DNA of 64,000 nt from Nitrosospira multiformis. Its GTDB lineage: Bacteria > Pseudomonadota > Gammaproteobacteria > Burkholderiales > Nitrosomonadaceae. A program made the position numbers and the translations under genes. The DNA lies in the NCBI RefSeq assembly GCF_900110185.1, contig NZ_FOCT01000005.1, forward strand, positions 197,076 through 261,075, in the 5' to 3' direction. Of this stretch, positions 44,752 through 54,393 are shown in pieces. Numbering within the stretch: the stretch's first letter is position 1; every line of letters begins with the position of its first letter. The notes beneath the pieces are model-generated. The model was not told the DNA's origin. It did not search any database and worked only from the letters and a program-made list of their open reading frames with translations.

Positions 44752-45552
44752 TCACCAGAATTTCCACCAGGGCTCGCCGCTGACCCCTGTCGAGTCGGAT
44801 AGGAAACGGCTGTTTGGAAAGTTTTTTCTCATGACACGATCGGCATCATCGCGCAAATCAGCCATGCCCAAGGCGTCGTAGGCCTTCACCATGATGAACA
44901 AGGCTTCTTCCGTCGCCGGTGTTTGCGGATATTCCTTCAAGGCATATTGGGCGCGGTTGGCTGCGGCAACATACCCTCCCCGTTTCATATAGTAGCGGGC
45001 CACCTGTATTTCATTCAGCGCCACGACGTTGACCAGATGCTTCATGCGTTGCACTGCATCGGGCGCGTACTTGCTTTTGGGAAAACGATTCACCAGCTCC
45101 TTGAAATTTTCAAATGATTCGTGCGATGCCTTGGGATCGCGCTCGCTCATGTCCTGGTTGAGAATTTTTTCCGTGACGATACCCATCAACCCCAGGTCAT
45201 CGTTGAAATTCGCCAGACCCTTCAGGTAATACGCATAATCCACATTGGGATGGTTTGGATGAAGCTTGATGAAACGATCGGCAGCCGCAATCGCCAGCGC
45301 CTGCTCGCCATCCTTGTAATGCGCATAGCCGATTTCCAGCTGCGCCTGCTGCGCATAGCGCCCGTAAGGGTAGCGCGCTTCCAGCGCTTCGAACAGTTTG
45401 ATGGCGGCAGCGTAATTGCCGTCGTTCAATTCCGACTTTGCCTCGGTATAGTATTTACTGGCCGACCACGCCTTGGTGTCCTCCATTTCCTTGGGAAACA
45501 GACCGCATGCCGATAGCAGCAATGCGAGAAATAAAGCTACACTACGTAACAT
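44752..45552 (-). CDS. bamD: Outer-membrane assembly lipoprotein BamD
   Basis: 266 residues. A lipoprotein signal (MLRSVALFLALLLSAC, lipobox LSAC) anchors it in the outer membrane, where it joins the BAM complex with BamA. TPR-like helices follow (YYTEAKSELNDGNYAAAIKLF, YGRYAQQAQLEIGYAHYK, HPNHPNVDYAYYLKGLANF), as in E. coli BamD. The ATG overlaps the divergent rluD start (CATG), and no ribosome site is evident for either. Confidence 0.96.
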   Translation of the reverse strand: MLRSVALFLALLLSACGLFPKEMEDTKAWSASKYYTEAKSELNDGNYAAAIKLFEALEARYPYGRYAQQAQLEIGYAHYKDGEQALAIAAADRFIKLHPNHPNVDYAYYLKGLANFNDDLGLMGIVTEKILNQDMSERDPKASHESFENFKELVNRFPKSKYAPDAVQRMKHLVNVVALNEIQVARYYMKRGGYVAAANRAQYALKEYPQTPATEEALFIMVKAYDALGMADLRDDADRVMRKNFPNSRFLSDSTGVSGEPWWKFW

Positions 45553-46606
45553 GATGAATTCAGTGCCAGGAAAAAGGAATAACCATTATAGCCCAAAGCC
45601 AATAGTGCCCGAACCCGCGCATCCGACGCCCGAATCGCCCGAGAGGGTTGTCGAACTGATCATTCCCGACCATTGCGCCGGCCTCCGCCTGGATCAGGCC
45701 CTGGCGCAACTGTTGCCCAAATGGTCTCGCAGTCGGCTGCAATCATGGATTCTGGAAAAGAGGGTAAGAGTAGATGGCGCAAGCAGCGTTTCCCGGCAGA
45801 AAGTGTGGGGTGGGGAAAAGATCGAGCTCTATCCCGCACGTGATTCTGCTGAAACGGCCCACGCGCCGGAAGCCATTGCACTGGATATTGTCCACGAAGA
45901 TAACGCCATCATTATCATCAATAAGCCCGCAGGGCTCGTGGTCCACCCCGGCAGCGGAAATTGGCAGGGCACCCTGCTCAATGCATTGCTGCACCATTCT
46001 CCGCAATTAAGCGGCATACCGCGCTCCGGTATCGTTCACCGCCTGGACAAGGAAACCAGCGGTCTCCTGGTAGTGGCAAAAACCCTGGAGGCCCAAACCA
46101 GCCTGGTGCGGCAGTTGCAAAAGCACACGGTCAAGCGGGATTATCTGGCGCTGGTCTGGGGCAGTATTTCCTCCCACGGATGGGTTGACGCACCAGTCGG
46201 CCGCCATCCGGTACAGCGGACCAGAATGGCAGTAGTCGCGAGTGGGAAGGAAGCACGTACACGTTACGAGGTATTGGAGCAATTCACCGATTGCACGTTG
46301 CTCAGGTGCAGCCTGGAGACAGGGCGCACCCATCAGATACGGGTGCACATGCAGTCTCTCGGCCATCCCCTGGTGGGAGATCCGTTGTATGGCGGCAAAG
46401 CAAAAAAAGGCAGCAGTGCGACGATGCAGTTGGCTGCTTTTCCCCGACAGGCGTTGCATGCCCACAGACTGGAATTGACGCATCCGCAGAATGGCCAGAG
46501 AATGGGATGGGAAGCGCCATTGCCGGAAGACATGAGCAATCTGCTGCTGATGCTTCAGAAAGCGCATGATAAAGAATCCCGTGCAATTCCAATCATGATC
46601 AAATGA
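45551..46606 (+). CDS. rluD: 23S rRNA pseudouridine synthase RluD family
   Basis: 351 residues from ATG 45551 (a second ATG follows directly). The S4 RNA-binding domain (GLRLDQALAQLLPKWSRSRLQ) lies near 50-110. The catalytic motif HRLDKETSGLLVVAKT has the conserved Asp; VKRDYLALVWG and the closing TGRTHQIRVHMQSLGHPLVGDP complete it. It forms pseudouridines in helix 69 of 23S rRNA. It diverges from bamD, as in many proteobacteria, and overlaps pgeF by four bases (ATGA). The true start could be further in, since no ribosome site precedes the ATG. Confidence 0.95.
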   Translation: MMNSVPGKRNNHYSPKPIVPEPAHPTPESPERVVELIIPDHCAGLRLDQALAQLLPKWSRSRLQSWILEKRVRVDGASSVSRQKVWGGEKIELYPARDSAETAHAPEAIALDIVHEDNAIIIINKPAGLVVHPGSGNWQGTLLNALLHHSPQLSGIPRSGIVHRLDKETSGLLVVAKTLEAQTSLVRQLQKHTVKRDYLALVWGSISSHGWVDAPVGRHPVQRTRMAVVASGKEARTRYEVLEQFTDCTLLRCSLETGRTHQIRVHMQSLGHPLVGDPLYGGKAKKGSSATMQLAAFPRQALHAHRLELTHPQNGQRMGWEAPLPEDMSNLLLMLQKAHDKESRAIPIMIK

Positions 46607-47337
46607 ACGACTGGATCACTCCCGGCTGGCCAGCCCCGCCCAATGTCAAAGCATTGTTCACTACACGCAACGGTGGAGTGAGTCATTCCCCTTATGCCAG
46701 CCTTAACCTGGGGGGGCATGTGGGCGACGAAACGGAAGCGGTCGCACAAAACCGCGCCCTGCTGCGGCGGTTTTTACCCGCCGAACCTCGGTGGCTGAAG
46801 CAGGTGCATGGGACGAGTACGATCGGTATCGACCGCAATGATTGCACGTCCTCATCCTGCGGCGACGCTGCATTCAGTGAGCGCTCCGGTCACATCTGCG
46901 CGATTCTTGTAGCCGACTGCCTGCCCATACTGTTGTGTGACCGCGAAGGAACCACGGTGGGCGCGCTTCACGGCGGGTGGCGCGGATTGGCCGGAGGAAT
47001 CGTGGAACAGGCCATATCTGCGATGGGAACAAATCCGTCTTCTCTTATGGCCTGGCTCGGTCCGGCAATCGGTCCAAGGCATTTCGAAGTCGGGGAGGAA
47101 GTGCGCCTGGCTTTTACCCGGCGCGATGAAGAAGCCGCCCTCGCCTTTCGCCCGGGTCCCCACAAGGGGAAATGGTATGCCGACCTTTTCCTGCTGGCGC
47201 GGCAGCAGTTGAAGAATGCCGGTATTACCGAGGTATATGGCGGAGGGGAATGTACTTTCAGCGATCCCGCAAGGTTTTTTTCTTATCGGCGCGATGGCAG
47301 CACAGGGCGTATGGCCGCCCTGATCTGGCTGGTATAA
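46603..47337 (+). CDS. pgeF: Peptidoglycan editing factor PgeF / YfiH family (polyphenol oxidase-like)
   Basis: 244 residues. FTTRNGGVSHSPYASLNLGGHVGD, KQVHG, VADCLPILLCD and ALHGGWRGLAGGIV are the family's blocks, with the zinc/copper ligands His (KQVHG), Cys (ADCLP) and His (LHGGW). Known family roles are removal of misincorporated serine from peptidoglycan precursors and purine-nucleoside chemistry. ATGA overlap with rluD shows coupling. A seven-G run encodes LGGH. Confidence 0.94.
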   Translation: MNDWITPGWPAPPNVKALFTTRNGGVSHSPYASLNLGGHVGDETEAVAQNRALLRRFLPAEPRWLKQVHGTSTIGIDRNDCTSSSCGDAAFSERSGHICAILVADCLPILLCDREGTTVGALHGGWRGLAGGIVEQAISAMGTNPSSLMAWLGPAIGPRHFEVGEEVRLAFTRRDEEAALAFRPGPHKGKWYADLFLLARQQLKNAGITEVYGGGECTFSDPARFFSYRRDGSTGRMAALIWLV

Positions 47338-47436
47338 ATCGGCCGGTACAGCAGCGATAACGGCGATAATATGCCGATTGGAATGTCTTGTGGCCGGATC
47401 CACTCGCGCCGTCACCGTAATTTGGGCGCAACAGCG

Positions 47437-47442
47437 TATAAT
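47437..47442 (+). promoter_or_regulatory. -10 box upstream of the ZIP transporter gene
   Basis: A perfect TATAAT 35 bases upstream of the ATG at 47477. The -35 region is poor. Confidence 0.35.
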
Positions 47443-47476
47443 CGCGCCTTTTCCCGCGAGTGTCTCAATAGCATCG

Positions 47477-48274
47477 ATGTCGACCTTTGCCTGGATCATC
47501 GTCACCAGCCTGTTCGGGGGTATCCTGAGCGTACTGTTCGCTGCCGTGCTGACGCTCAACACGCGCGCCTCCTGGGTTCAGATATTGATCTCGTATGCCA
47601 TCGGGGCGCTATTGGGGGCCGCTTTCCTCAACGCACTACCGGAAGCGCTCGAACTTTCGAAAAACCCGGGGCAAATGACGGCCACGGTGCTGTTCGGTAT
47701 CCTGCTATTCTTCATTCTGGAAAAACTGGTATTGTGGCGTCACTGCCATTCGGAAGAATGTGAAGTCCATGATCCTACCCGCAGCGTAATCGCCGCCGGA
47801 ACACATCAGCACGATCACGGCCGCAGCGGCATGATGATCATGCTGGGCGACACGTTTCACAATTTCGTCGACGGCATACTGATTGCTGCCGCCTTCATGG
47901 CCGACATACAGTTGGGTATTGTCACCGCCATTGCCATCATTGCCCATGAAATTCCCCAGGAAGCCAGCGATTTTCTGATACTGCTCAATTCCGGCTATAC
48001 CCGAAAACAGGCACTGCTTTTCAATCTGCTGTCCAGCGCGGCCACCCTGGTTGGGAGCATGTCGGCCTACTTCATGCTGCAGGACATGCGACACCTGATT
48101 CCGTCGCTGCTGGGCCTCGCAGCGGCGGCCATGATTTATGTGGCAATGTCGGATCTCATACCGGGTTTGCACAGGCGCCCGGAAATCGACGCGACCATCA
48201 AGCAGGTCGCCCTCATCACGCTCGGCATCAGTTCGATCTGGTTAGCTGGAAACCTGTTTGCTCATCATGCGTGA
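47477..48274 (+). CDS. ZIP-family divalent metal transporter
   Basis: 265 residues from ATG 47477 (the open frame extends to 47378). There are about eight membrane helices, with the signature metal sites HNFVDGILIAAAF in TM4 and HEIPQEASDFL in TM5. The cytosolic loop between TM3 and TM4 is His/Cys-rich (RHCHSEECEVHDP, GTHQHDHGRS), which is usual for metal sensing or delivery. It imports zinc or similar metals into the cytosol. It lies alone between pgeF and rimO. Confidence 0.93.
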   Translation: MSTFAWIIVTSLFGGILSVLFAAVLTLNTRASWVQILISYAIGALLGAAFLNALPEALELSKNPGQMTATVLFGILLFFILEKLVLWRHCHSEECEVHDPTRSVIAAGTHQHDHGRSGMMIMLGDTFHNFVDGILIAAAFMADIQLGIVTAIAIIAHEIPQEASDFLILLNSGYTRKQALLFNLLSSAATLVGSMSAYFMLQDMRHLIPSLLGLAAAAMIYVAMSDLIPGLHRRPEIDATIKQVALITLGISSIWLAGNLFAHHA

Positions 48275-48427
48275 GCTTCATTTGCTCAAGCCCTTCTCAC
48301 TCCACAAAAATCCTGAAGCGCATTCCCAATCTTCCGGGGAATCCTTATCCAGATATTTTGTCTCTGCAAAAATACATCATTCTTCTCACTCTGACTTTCC
48401 TTCGAGGAAAGCGATATTACAAATCAA

Positions 48428-49774
48428 ATGGCATCTCTGAAACAACAGACTCCCCGTATCGGCTTTGTCTCCCTCGGTTGCCCGAAAGCCTTGGTGGACT
48501 CCGAGCAGATCCTTACCCAGCTGCGTGCCGAAGGCTATGAAACTTCCTCTACCTATGAGGATGCGGACCTTGTAGTCGTCAATACCTGCGGTTTTATCGA
48601 TAGCGCGGTGGAAGAGTCACTCGACGCTATCGGCGAGGCGTTGGCGGAAAATGGCAAGGTGATCGTCACGGGTTGCCTTGGAGCAAAAGAAGGTGGGGAT
48701 GTGGTCAAGCAAGCCCATCCACAAGTACTGGCGGTGACAGGACCTCACGCCATGCCCGAAGTCATGGCTGCGGTCCACATGCATCTGCCCCAGCCACACG
48801 ATCCCTATACCAGTCTCATTCCTCCACAGGGTATAAAGCTGACACCCCGGCATTACGCCTATCTCAAGATTTCCGAAGGCTGCAATCACCGCTGCACCTT
48901 CTGCATCATCCCTTCGATGCGCGGAGACCTCGTCAGCCGCCCCATCCATCAGGTCATGGAGGAGGCGGAAAACCTGGTAAACGCAGGGGTCAGGGAATTG
49001 CTCGTCATTTCGCAGGATACGAGCGCCTATGGGATAGACGTCAAATACCGTACCGGTTTCTGGCAAGGCAGGCCGCTGAAAACGCGGATGACCGAACTGG
49101 CGCGCGCGCTGGGGGAATTAGGAGTATGGGTTCGCCTCCATTATGTTTATCCTTACCCGCATGTCGATGAAGTGATTCCGTTCATGGCCGAGGGGAAAAT
49201 TCTTCCGTATCTCGATGTGCCGTTTCAGCACGCCAGTCCGCGTATCTTGAAGGCGATGAAACGTCCGGCCAACTCCGAAAACAATCTTTCCCGCATTCGG
49301 CGATGGCGTGAAGTCTGCCCGGATATCACGCTGCGCAGTACTTTCATTGTCGGCTTTCCCGGAGAAACGGAGGCGGAATTCGGACAGCTCCTGGAGTTTC
49401 TCGAGGAAGCGCAACTCGATCGTGTGGGCTGCTTTGCCTATTCACCTGTCGAGGGCGCGGCGGCGAACGCGCTCCCCGATCCTGTGCCGGAAGAGGTGAA
49501 AGAAGAGCGACGGGCGCGCTTCATGGCAACCCAGGAAAAAATCAGTGCTGAACGCCTGGCCCGCAAAATCGGCAAACGCATGATCGTACTGACAGACGAC
49601 ATAAGCAAAAACAAGGCTGTCGCCCGCAGTACTGCCGACGCTCCGGAAATCGATGGCCTGGTTTATATCGACAAAGCAAAAAACGTAAAACCGGGTGAAT
49701 TTATTGAAGTTGAAATTACCCGCTCCGACGCGCATGATCTGCACGCGCGACAGGTCAGCGACAACTGGACGTAA
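48428..49774 (+). CDS. rimO: Ribosomal protein uS12 methylthiotransferase RimO
   Basis: 448 residues, a radical SAM methylthiotransferase that modifies Asp89 of S12. The N-terminal cluster cysteines are in [16 protein letters not shown] and TGCLG. The radical SAM cluster is CNHRCTFC near 149-156, followed by [10 protein letters not shown]. The C-terminal TRAM domain (about 380-448) recognises the substrate. Both clusters are complete, so the enzyme should be active. Confidence 0.97.
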   Translation: MASLKQQTPRIGFVSLGCPKALVDSEQILTQLRAEGYETSSTYEDADLVVVNTCGFIDSAVEESLDAIGEALAENGKVIVTGCLGAKEGGDVVKQAHPQVLAVTGPHAMPEVMAAVHMHLPQPHDPYTSLIPPQGIKLTPRHYAYLKISEGCNHRCTFCIIPSMRGDLVSRPIHQVMEEAENLVNAGVRELLVISQDTSAYGIDVKYRTGFWQGRPLKTRMTELARALGELGVWVRLHYVYPYPHVDEVIPFMAEGKILPYLDVPFQHASPRILKAMKRPANSENNLSRIRRWREVCPDITLRSTFIVGFPGETEAEFGQLLEFLEEAQLDRVGCFAYSPVEGAAANALPDPVPEEVKEERRARFMATQEKISAERLARKIGKRMIVLTDDISKNKAVARSTADAPEIDGLVYIDKAKNVKPGEFIEVEITRSDAHDLHARQVSDNWT

Positions 49775-49900
49775 GGAATCTCGAGTGGCTATCGGTTGAC
49801 AAGCTCAGCATTAGAGCGATAATCCCGGTAAAAGCTGATTGCAGGAATCATGACGCAATAACAGGTGAGTGAGTAGAAACCGAACGGACGGGAGATCAAG

Positions 49901-50392
49901 TTGAAAAAGATTTTGGCTGTTTTTACTGCTCTACTGGCTTTTATAGCCGCTACTGCCACCGCCAGTGAAATCGACAAACGTCAGGTCCTCACGCTGAATG
50001 AGCTTCAGCGCGATCACGTATTAACGGAAATGCGCGCCCTGCTATCAGGAACTCAACGTATTCTCGAGGCCCTCTCCAAGGAAGACATGCTGGCGGTAGC
50101 AGGGCATGCTCGCGCACTGGGTATGGGCATGGCGCATAAGGGGGAAAATCATCTCCAGTCGGTGCTGCCTAAGGAATTCATGCAACTTGGCATGTCCGTG
50201 CACAAGGCGTTCGACGAAATCGCCGCTGATGCCGAGTCCCGGAAAGACTCGCGGCATACCTTGCGGCAATTAAGCGAATCGATGATGAAGTGTTCCACTT
50301 GCCATGTCACTTACCAGATTCGCCTCACAGAGCAGTCAAATGTCCCCTCAGGTGGTGCACCAGCGGCAGAACATTTTCACGACCACCATTAG
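49901..50392 (+). CDS. Cytochrome c'-like haem protein
   Basis: 163 residues from TTG 49901, with GGGAG six bases upstream. A signal peptide (KKILAVFTALLAFIAATATA) exports it. The single haem motif CSTCH is near the C-terminus (about 133-137) after a mostly helical body, the layout of cytochrome c'/c556. The tail ends HFHDHH, unusual and possibly metal-binding. Cytochromes c' bind NO and CO, which fits an organism making reactive nitrogen. It stands alone; a short inverted-repeat element follows within five bases. Confidence 0.83.
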   Translation: MKKILAVFTALLAFIAATATASEIDKRQVLTLNELQRDHVLTEMRALLSGTQRILEALSKEDMLAVAGHARALGMGMAHKGENHLQSVLPKEFMQLGMSVHKAFDEIAADAESRKDSRHTLRQLSESMMKCSTCHVTYQIRLTEQSNVPSGGAPAAEHFHDHH

Positions 50393-50396
50393 CCTG

Positions 50397-50454
50397 AGGA
50401 AGCGCTGAACAAAACCCTCATAGGCACGACGGAGGATTGTTCAGCCGTTCCTAA
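50397..50454. repeat. 58-bp element with the same termini as the MITE at 44433
   Basis: AGGAAGCGCTGAACAA at 50397-50412 and its near complement TTGTTCAGCCGTTCCTAA at 50437-50454 enclose 24 bases. It could work as the transcript-end hairpin of the cytochrome gene or be a minimal mobile unit. Confidence 0.6.
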
Positions 50455-50455
50455 G

Positions 50456-50630
50456 TTACTTTGCGATATCGCTGCGGTACATCTTGCCGCTCTTCATAAT
50501 GAAGGAGGCATCTTCGAGGATGGTAATATCTTCGAGAGGATTACCGCGGGCGACATGATATCAGCATAGCAGAATTTTTCGAGGACGCCAACTTTGCCGG
50601 GTTGGTAGTCAGGCTTCAATACGAACGAAG
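50456..50630 (-). pseudogene. C-terminal remnant of an amidohydrolase
   Basis: The minus strand encodes ARGNPLEDITILEDASFIMK and a normal stop (TAA at 50456), typical of the end of imidazolonepropionase-like amidohydrolases, where GNPLEDI and a MKDGK-like tail are common. Upstream, the matching strand pattern PGKVGVLEKFCYADIM lies in a different frame, so a one-base indel near 50550 separates the two. No catalytic domain survives. The gene decayed or was cut off. Confidence 0.7.
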
Positions 50631-51544
50631 CGCTCAATTTAACCCACTTACATCAACGCAACCAGCACCTCAAACCAGCATATCAAACCAAGCGAGCTGC
50701 GTAGAATTAGAGCAGGCGATATGAAATTCGATGAAGAATAATTTCGAATGATGATCTGCGCTTTGCTCCCCTCCATCCTTCATGAAGGAGATAAACCTGC
50801 TGTCCGGCAGCAGGAAAGCGGTCGCGTATGAATCCATGCGATCGGGGTAATAAGGAAAAAATAATCAGAATCAGAGCTGTATTTCAGCTTTAGAAGATAC
50901 TGCTCCGATCCTGATTTTCTATTTATTATTATTGTCGTAGTTATTGTTATTACTGCTCCCCTCCTCTGTATTTATCCATCATTCAGCTTCGAGAAATCTG
51001 CCGAGGACGAGGCGTATACTGCCCATTTCGCTTCTTGTCTCTCGTCGCCTGAAGTTGATCAGGCACTTGGGAAGCCATGGAACACGTTCAGTACGCCTGT
51101 TATTAAAAGGGAGCTAATAATATAATAAGCAAATGCCGTGCCAGTTATTTAAATATTTTTAAAACAAATGGTTATCTATAAACCTCTATTTTCAAGATGT
51201 ACAAGTGTAAGAAATTTCGGCAAATAGTGGGTCCATCTGGTCATACTGGCTGGCAAAAGCGGAAAAAACCGCAGCTTCCCTTCAAGCTTTCGTTGGAGGC
51301 GTATTCGTTCATTTTCCTTCCATGAACTTCGCTATTTCTCTTTCTGCTTCTGTTCGCCCCTCGCTTGCCTCAAAAGCCCGAATGCGTTTTACTAGGAGAA
51401 TGGGTGGTATTGCAGCGGAACTGTTCAGCTATACTTTATAGGGACAAACTGCGCCACGAGGAATAAAGTAACCAATACCGGGCAAAGGCTGACACCAGAA
51501 AGAGCGGAAAAGCTTATCCTGACAAGCGTTTCCTGAGGATAATC
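50631..51544. other. Gene-free stretch of about 0.9 kb
   Basis: No coding ORF with a ribosome site or recognisable product. Small hairpins occur at 50776-50789 (perfect TCCTTCATGAAGGA) and 50796-50814 (CCTGCTG/CAGCAGG). Bases 50920-50960 and 51110-51185 are strongly AT-rich. The last 100 bases must contain the promoter of the Mla-type operon; GAGGA at about 51533 is its ribosome site. Confidence 0.4.
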
Positions 51545-52684
51545 ATGATGTCGGAGATTCAAGGCAGCAATTCACCGATGGTATTGCGCCGCGTTACCGG
51601 CGCTGATGGAATTCCGCGCGTGATTGTTGAAGGGAACTGCACTCTCACTGCTTTAGGTGAGCGAATTCGACCGATTGCTGCGGAGCTTTCCGAGTACGCT
51701 ACCGCACCGGAACTGCGGTGGGATCTTACACAGATAGCCCGGATGGATGACGCAGGAGCCGTTCTCCTATGGCGGGGCTGGGGTAATCAGCGGCCTCGGT
51801 ATCTGTTTGTAAGACCTGAGCATGAAAGGCTTTTCGATCGGCTGGAAGAAACCTGGACCCCTCCTTCTGAAGCAACACCGGATCGGCTGTGGCCAATCAT
51901 GGTGCTGGGAAAGGCAGTTTTCCTGTTGTGGGAGCATCTGGTCGGCCTCGTAATTCTGATGGGCCAGCTGGTGCTGGAAATAAAGTATCTGGCAGGCCAC
52001 CCCTCGCGAATACCGTGGCGCGAAATTTCCGCGAATCTGTACCGGACCGGGGCGCAGGCGCTGGGTATCACGGCCCTGGTGGGATTTCTCATCGGTGTAG
52101 TATTGAGCTATCTCTCTTCCCGGCAACTGCAAATATTTGGAGCGCATATCTTCATCGTCAACATCCTGGGCATCAGCGTTATCCGGGAACTTGGACCCAT
52201 GCTTGCCGCTATCCTGGTTGCCGGCCGTTCCGGTTCATCGATGACCGCACAATTGGGTGTGATGCGGGTAACCGAGGAACTGGATGCGCTGACGGTCATG
52301 GGTATTCCCCACAGTCTTCGGCTGATCCTGCCGAAAGTGATCGCCCTCGGTCTTGCGATGCCACTCGTTGTGCTATGGACCAGTGCTGTTGCACTGATAG
52401 GAGGAATGACCGTTGCCGAGTTCCAGCTTGGGCTGGGCTACAAGTTTTTTTTGAGCAGGCTTCCGGATGCCGTGGCCGTTTCCAACTTATGGCTGGGGCT
52501 GGGCAAAGGGATTGTATGCGGGATGGCAATTGCCTTGATCTCTTGCCACTTCGGTTTGAGGATCAAATCAAATACGGAAAGCCTGGGCGAAGGTACAACG
52601 AACTCGGTCGTCACATCCATTACCGTGGTAATTATTATCGATGCAATTTTTGCCGTGATCTTTTCGGATGTGGGATTAAGATAA
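51545..52684 (+). CDS. MlaE-type lipid ABC permease with N-terminal STAS-like domain
   Basis: 379 residues. Residues 1-110 form an STAS-like fold (VIVEGNCTLTALGERI, WDLTQIARMDDAGAVLLWRGW). The MlaE permease follows with TALVGFLIGVVLSYLSSRQL, GISVIRELGPMLAAILVAGRSGSSMTAQLGVMRVTEELDAL, the conserved coupling segment. In E. coli, MlaB is a separate STAS protein binding MlaF; here the domain is fused. It heads a four-gene operon for phospholipid transport between membranes; the next gene starts 12 bases later. Confidence 0.93.
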   Translation: MMSEIQGSNSPMVLRRVTGADGIPRVIVEGNCTLTALGERIRPIAAELSEYATAPELRWDLTQIARMDDAGAVLLWRGWGNQRPRYLFVRPEHERLFDRLEETWTPPSEATPDRLWPIMVLGKAVFLLWEHLVGLVILMGQLVLEIKYLAGHPSRIPWREISANLYRTGAQALGITALVGFLIGVVLSYLSSRQLQIFGAHIFIVNILGISVIRELGPMLAAILVAGRSGSSMTAQLGVMRVTEELDALTVMGIPHSLRLILPKVIALGLAMPLVVLWTSAVALIGGMTVAEFQLGLGYKFFLSRLPDAVAVSNLWLGLGKGIVCGMAIALISCHFGLRIKSNTESLGEGTTNSVVTSITVVIIIDAIFAVIFSDVGLR

Positions 52685-52696
52685 AGCGGGAGGCGC

Positions 52697-53476
52697 ATGC
52701 CGAAAAATAACTGCATTATCGAGGTGGAGGGATTGTATACCCAGTTCGGCAACCACGTCGTGCATGAAAATATCGGACTTTGCGTGCAGCGTGGAGAAGT
52801 ATTGACGCTGGTCGGAGGCTCAGGTAGCGGAAAGACGGCGCTCATGCGGCAGATGCTCGGCCTCGAAACCCCCGCCCAAGGCACGGTGAAGGTTTTCGGA
52901 GAACCATTGCGCGACCGAAATCGCCAGCAGATACAGAACATGCGAAACCGCTGCGGGGTATTGTTCCAGAAAGGCGCCCTGTTCAGCGCGTTGTCGGTCT
53001 ATGACAATATCGCCTTGCCGATGCGCGAGCTGCGCACGCTGGACGAAGAGATGATTCGCGATCTCGTGATGCTCAAGCTTGAAATGGTGGAAATCGCGCC
53101 TGTCCATGCAAATAAGATGCCTGCCGAGCTTTCCGGCGGCATGATCAAACGCATCGCGTTGGCGCGCGCGATGGCGCTTAATCCGGAGCTCCTGTTTCTG
53201 GACGAGCCAACGGCCGGGCTCGATCCAGAGCTCAGTGAGGGATTCGTCAGCCTTATCAAGACGATGCAATCCGAACTGACATTTACGATCATCATGGCGA
53301 CTCACGACCTCGACACACTGGTTGCGCTTTCCGATCGTGTCGCGGTGCTGGCCGACAAACGTCTGGTGGCGTTGGGAACCGTGCGAGAGGTAATAAACAC
53401 CAAACACGCTTTCATTTCCAATTTTTTCTGCGGCGTGCGCGGCAGGAAAACTTTGGAAAACAACAGTATCTTATAG
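52697..53476 (+). CDS. MlaF-type ABC ATPase
   Basis: 259 residues. Walker A GGSGSGKTALMRQML near 41-55, Q-loop LFQKGALFSALSVYDNIALPM, signature LSGGMIKRIALARAM, Walker B LLFLDEPTAGLDPELS, and ATHDLDTLVALSDRV, all intact. GGGAGG precedes the ATG. The MlaF-like signature (SGGMIKR) distinguishes it from LolD types. It powers the MlaE permease. The coding order E-F-D matches mce/mla-type operons. Confidence 0.93.
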   Translation: MPKNNCIIEVEGLYTQFGNHVVHENIGLCVQRGEVLTLVGGSGSGKTALMRQMLGLETPAQGTVKVFGEPLRDRNRQQIQNMRNRCGVLFQKGALFSALSVYDNIALPMRELRTLDEEMIRDLVMLKLEMVEIAPVHANKMPAELSGGMIKRIALARAMALNPELLFLDEPTAGLDPELSEGFVSLIKTMQSELTFTIIMATHDLDTLVALSDRVAVLADKRLVALGTVREVINTKHAFISNFFCGVRGRKTLENNSIL

Positions 53477-53486
53477 GGGGGCGATT

Positions 53487-54392
53487 ATGGAAAACCGGGC
53501 CCACGCCCTTGCGGCTGGTTTATTCGTAATTATTCTAGGTACAGCGCTGGCGGCTGCCGTCCTGTGGTTCGGTGGGGACACCATGATGCGCAACAAATAC
53601 ATGCTCGTGTCGGAGGTTCCGGTCTCGGGCCTGAATTCTCAGGCAATAGTACGTTACCGGGGAGTAACGGTCGGTAAAGTCGAGAACATCAAGCTGGATA
53701 AAAAGGATCCGCATAAGATTCTGATTCAGATCGCAGTGGACAAGAACGTGCCTTTGACCCGGAATGCATTTGCCCAACTGGGCTATCAGGGTTTGACGGG
53801 CCTGGCATACGTGCAGCTGAATGACGAGGACGGTGAAACCGAACAACTGGAAACTGATTCGGATGAACCCGCGCGAATTCCCCTGCGCCCCTCGTTATTC
53901 GACAGCATCACCAGTTCGGGCCAGCACCTGCTCGGTACTGCCAGCGTATTGATCGAAAGAATGAATCTCCTCCTCGAAGATGAGAATCGAACGCGATTCA
54001 TGCATATACTGGAAAATACGGAAAAGGCGACGGGCCGCCTCTCCAGGGTTCTCAACCAGTTGGAGCCGGGGCTCAAGGCAATCCCGGGACTCGCTGCCGA
54101 TGCAAGTTCCGTAATGAAAAATGCTGACCAGCTTGTAGTCGACCTCAACCAGATCACATCGAGGCTGAACCGGCAAGGAGGAGCCATCGATGGCCTTTCC
54201 GTAGCCACGGTAGAGCTGGGCGAAACCATGCGATCATTGCGGGAAGCAACGGAAGGTATCAAAAATACCACCCGCAGTGTCGACCGGGTGCTACTCCAGC
54301 TGGAAGATCAACCGACAAGCCTGCTGTTTGGCCGTCCTCCCCCGCCACCGGGTCCCGGTGAGACAGGTTTTGTGCCGCCAGGAAGTAGATGA
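53487..54392 (+). CDS. MlaD-like MCE-domain protein
   Basis: 301 residues with one N-terminal helix (about 7-29) and one MCE domain (YMLVSEVPVSGLNSQAIVRYRGVTVGKVENI to AYVQLNDED, about 38-115), followed by a helical region (about 140-270) and a Pro-rich tail (GRPPPPPGPGETG). It is longer than E. coli MlaD (about 183), closer to MCE proteins that work with an auxiliary lipoprotein. It forms the periplasmic lipid tunnel. A tight junction: the next gene begins two bases past its stop. Confidence 0.92.
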   Translation: MENRAHALAAGLFVIILGTALAAAVLWFGGDTMMRNKYMLVSEVPVSGLNSQAIVRYRGVTVGKVENIKLDKKDPHKILIQIAVDKNVPLTRNAFAQLGYQGLTGLAYVQLNDEDGETEQLETDSDEPARIPLRPSLFDSITSSGQHLLGTASVLIERMNLLLEDENRTRFMHILENTEKATGRLSRVLNQLEPGLKAIPGLAADASSVMKNADQLVVDLNQITSRLNRQGGAIDGLSVATVELGETMRSLREATEGIKNTTRSVDRVLLQLEDQPTSLLFGRPPPPPGPGETGFVPPGSR

Positions 54393-54393
54393 G

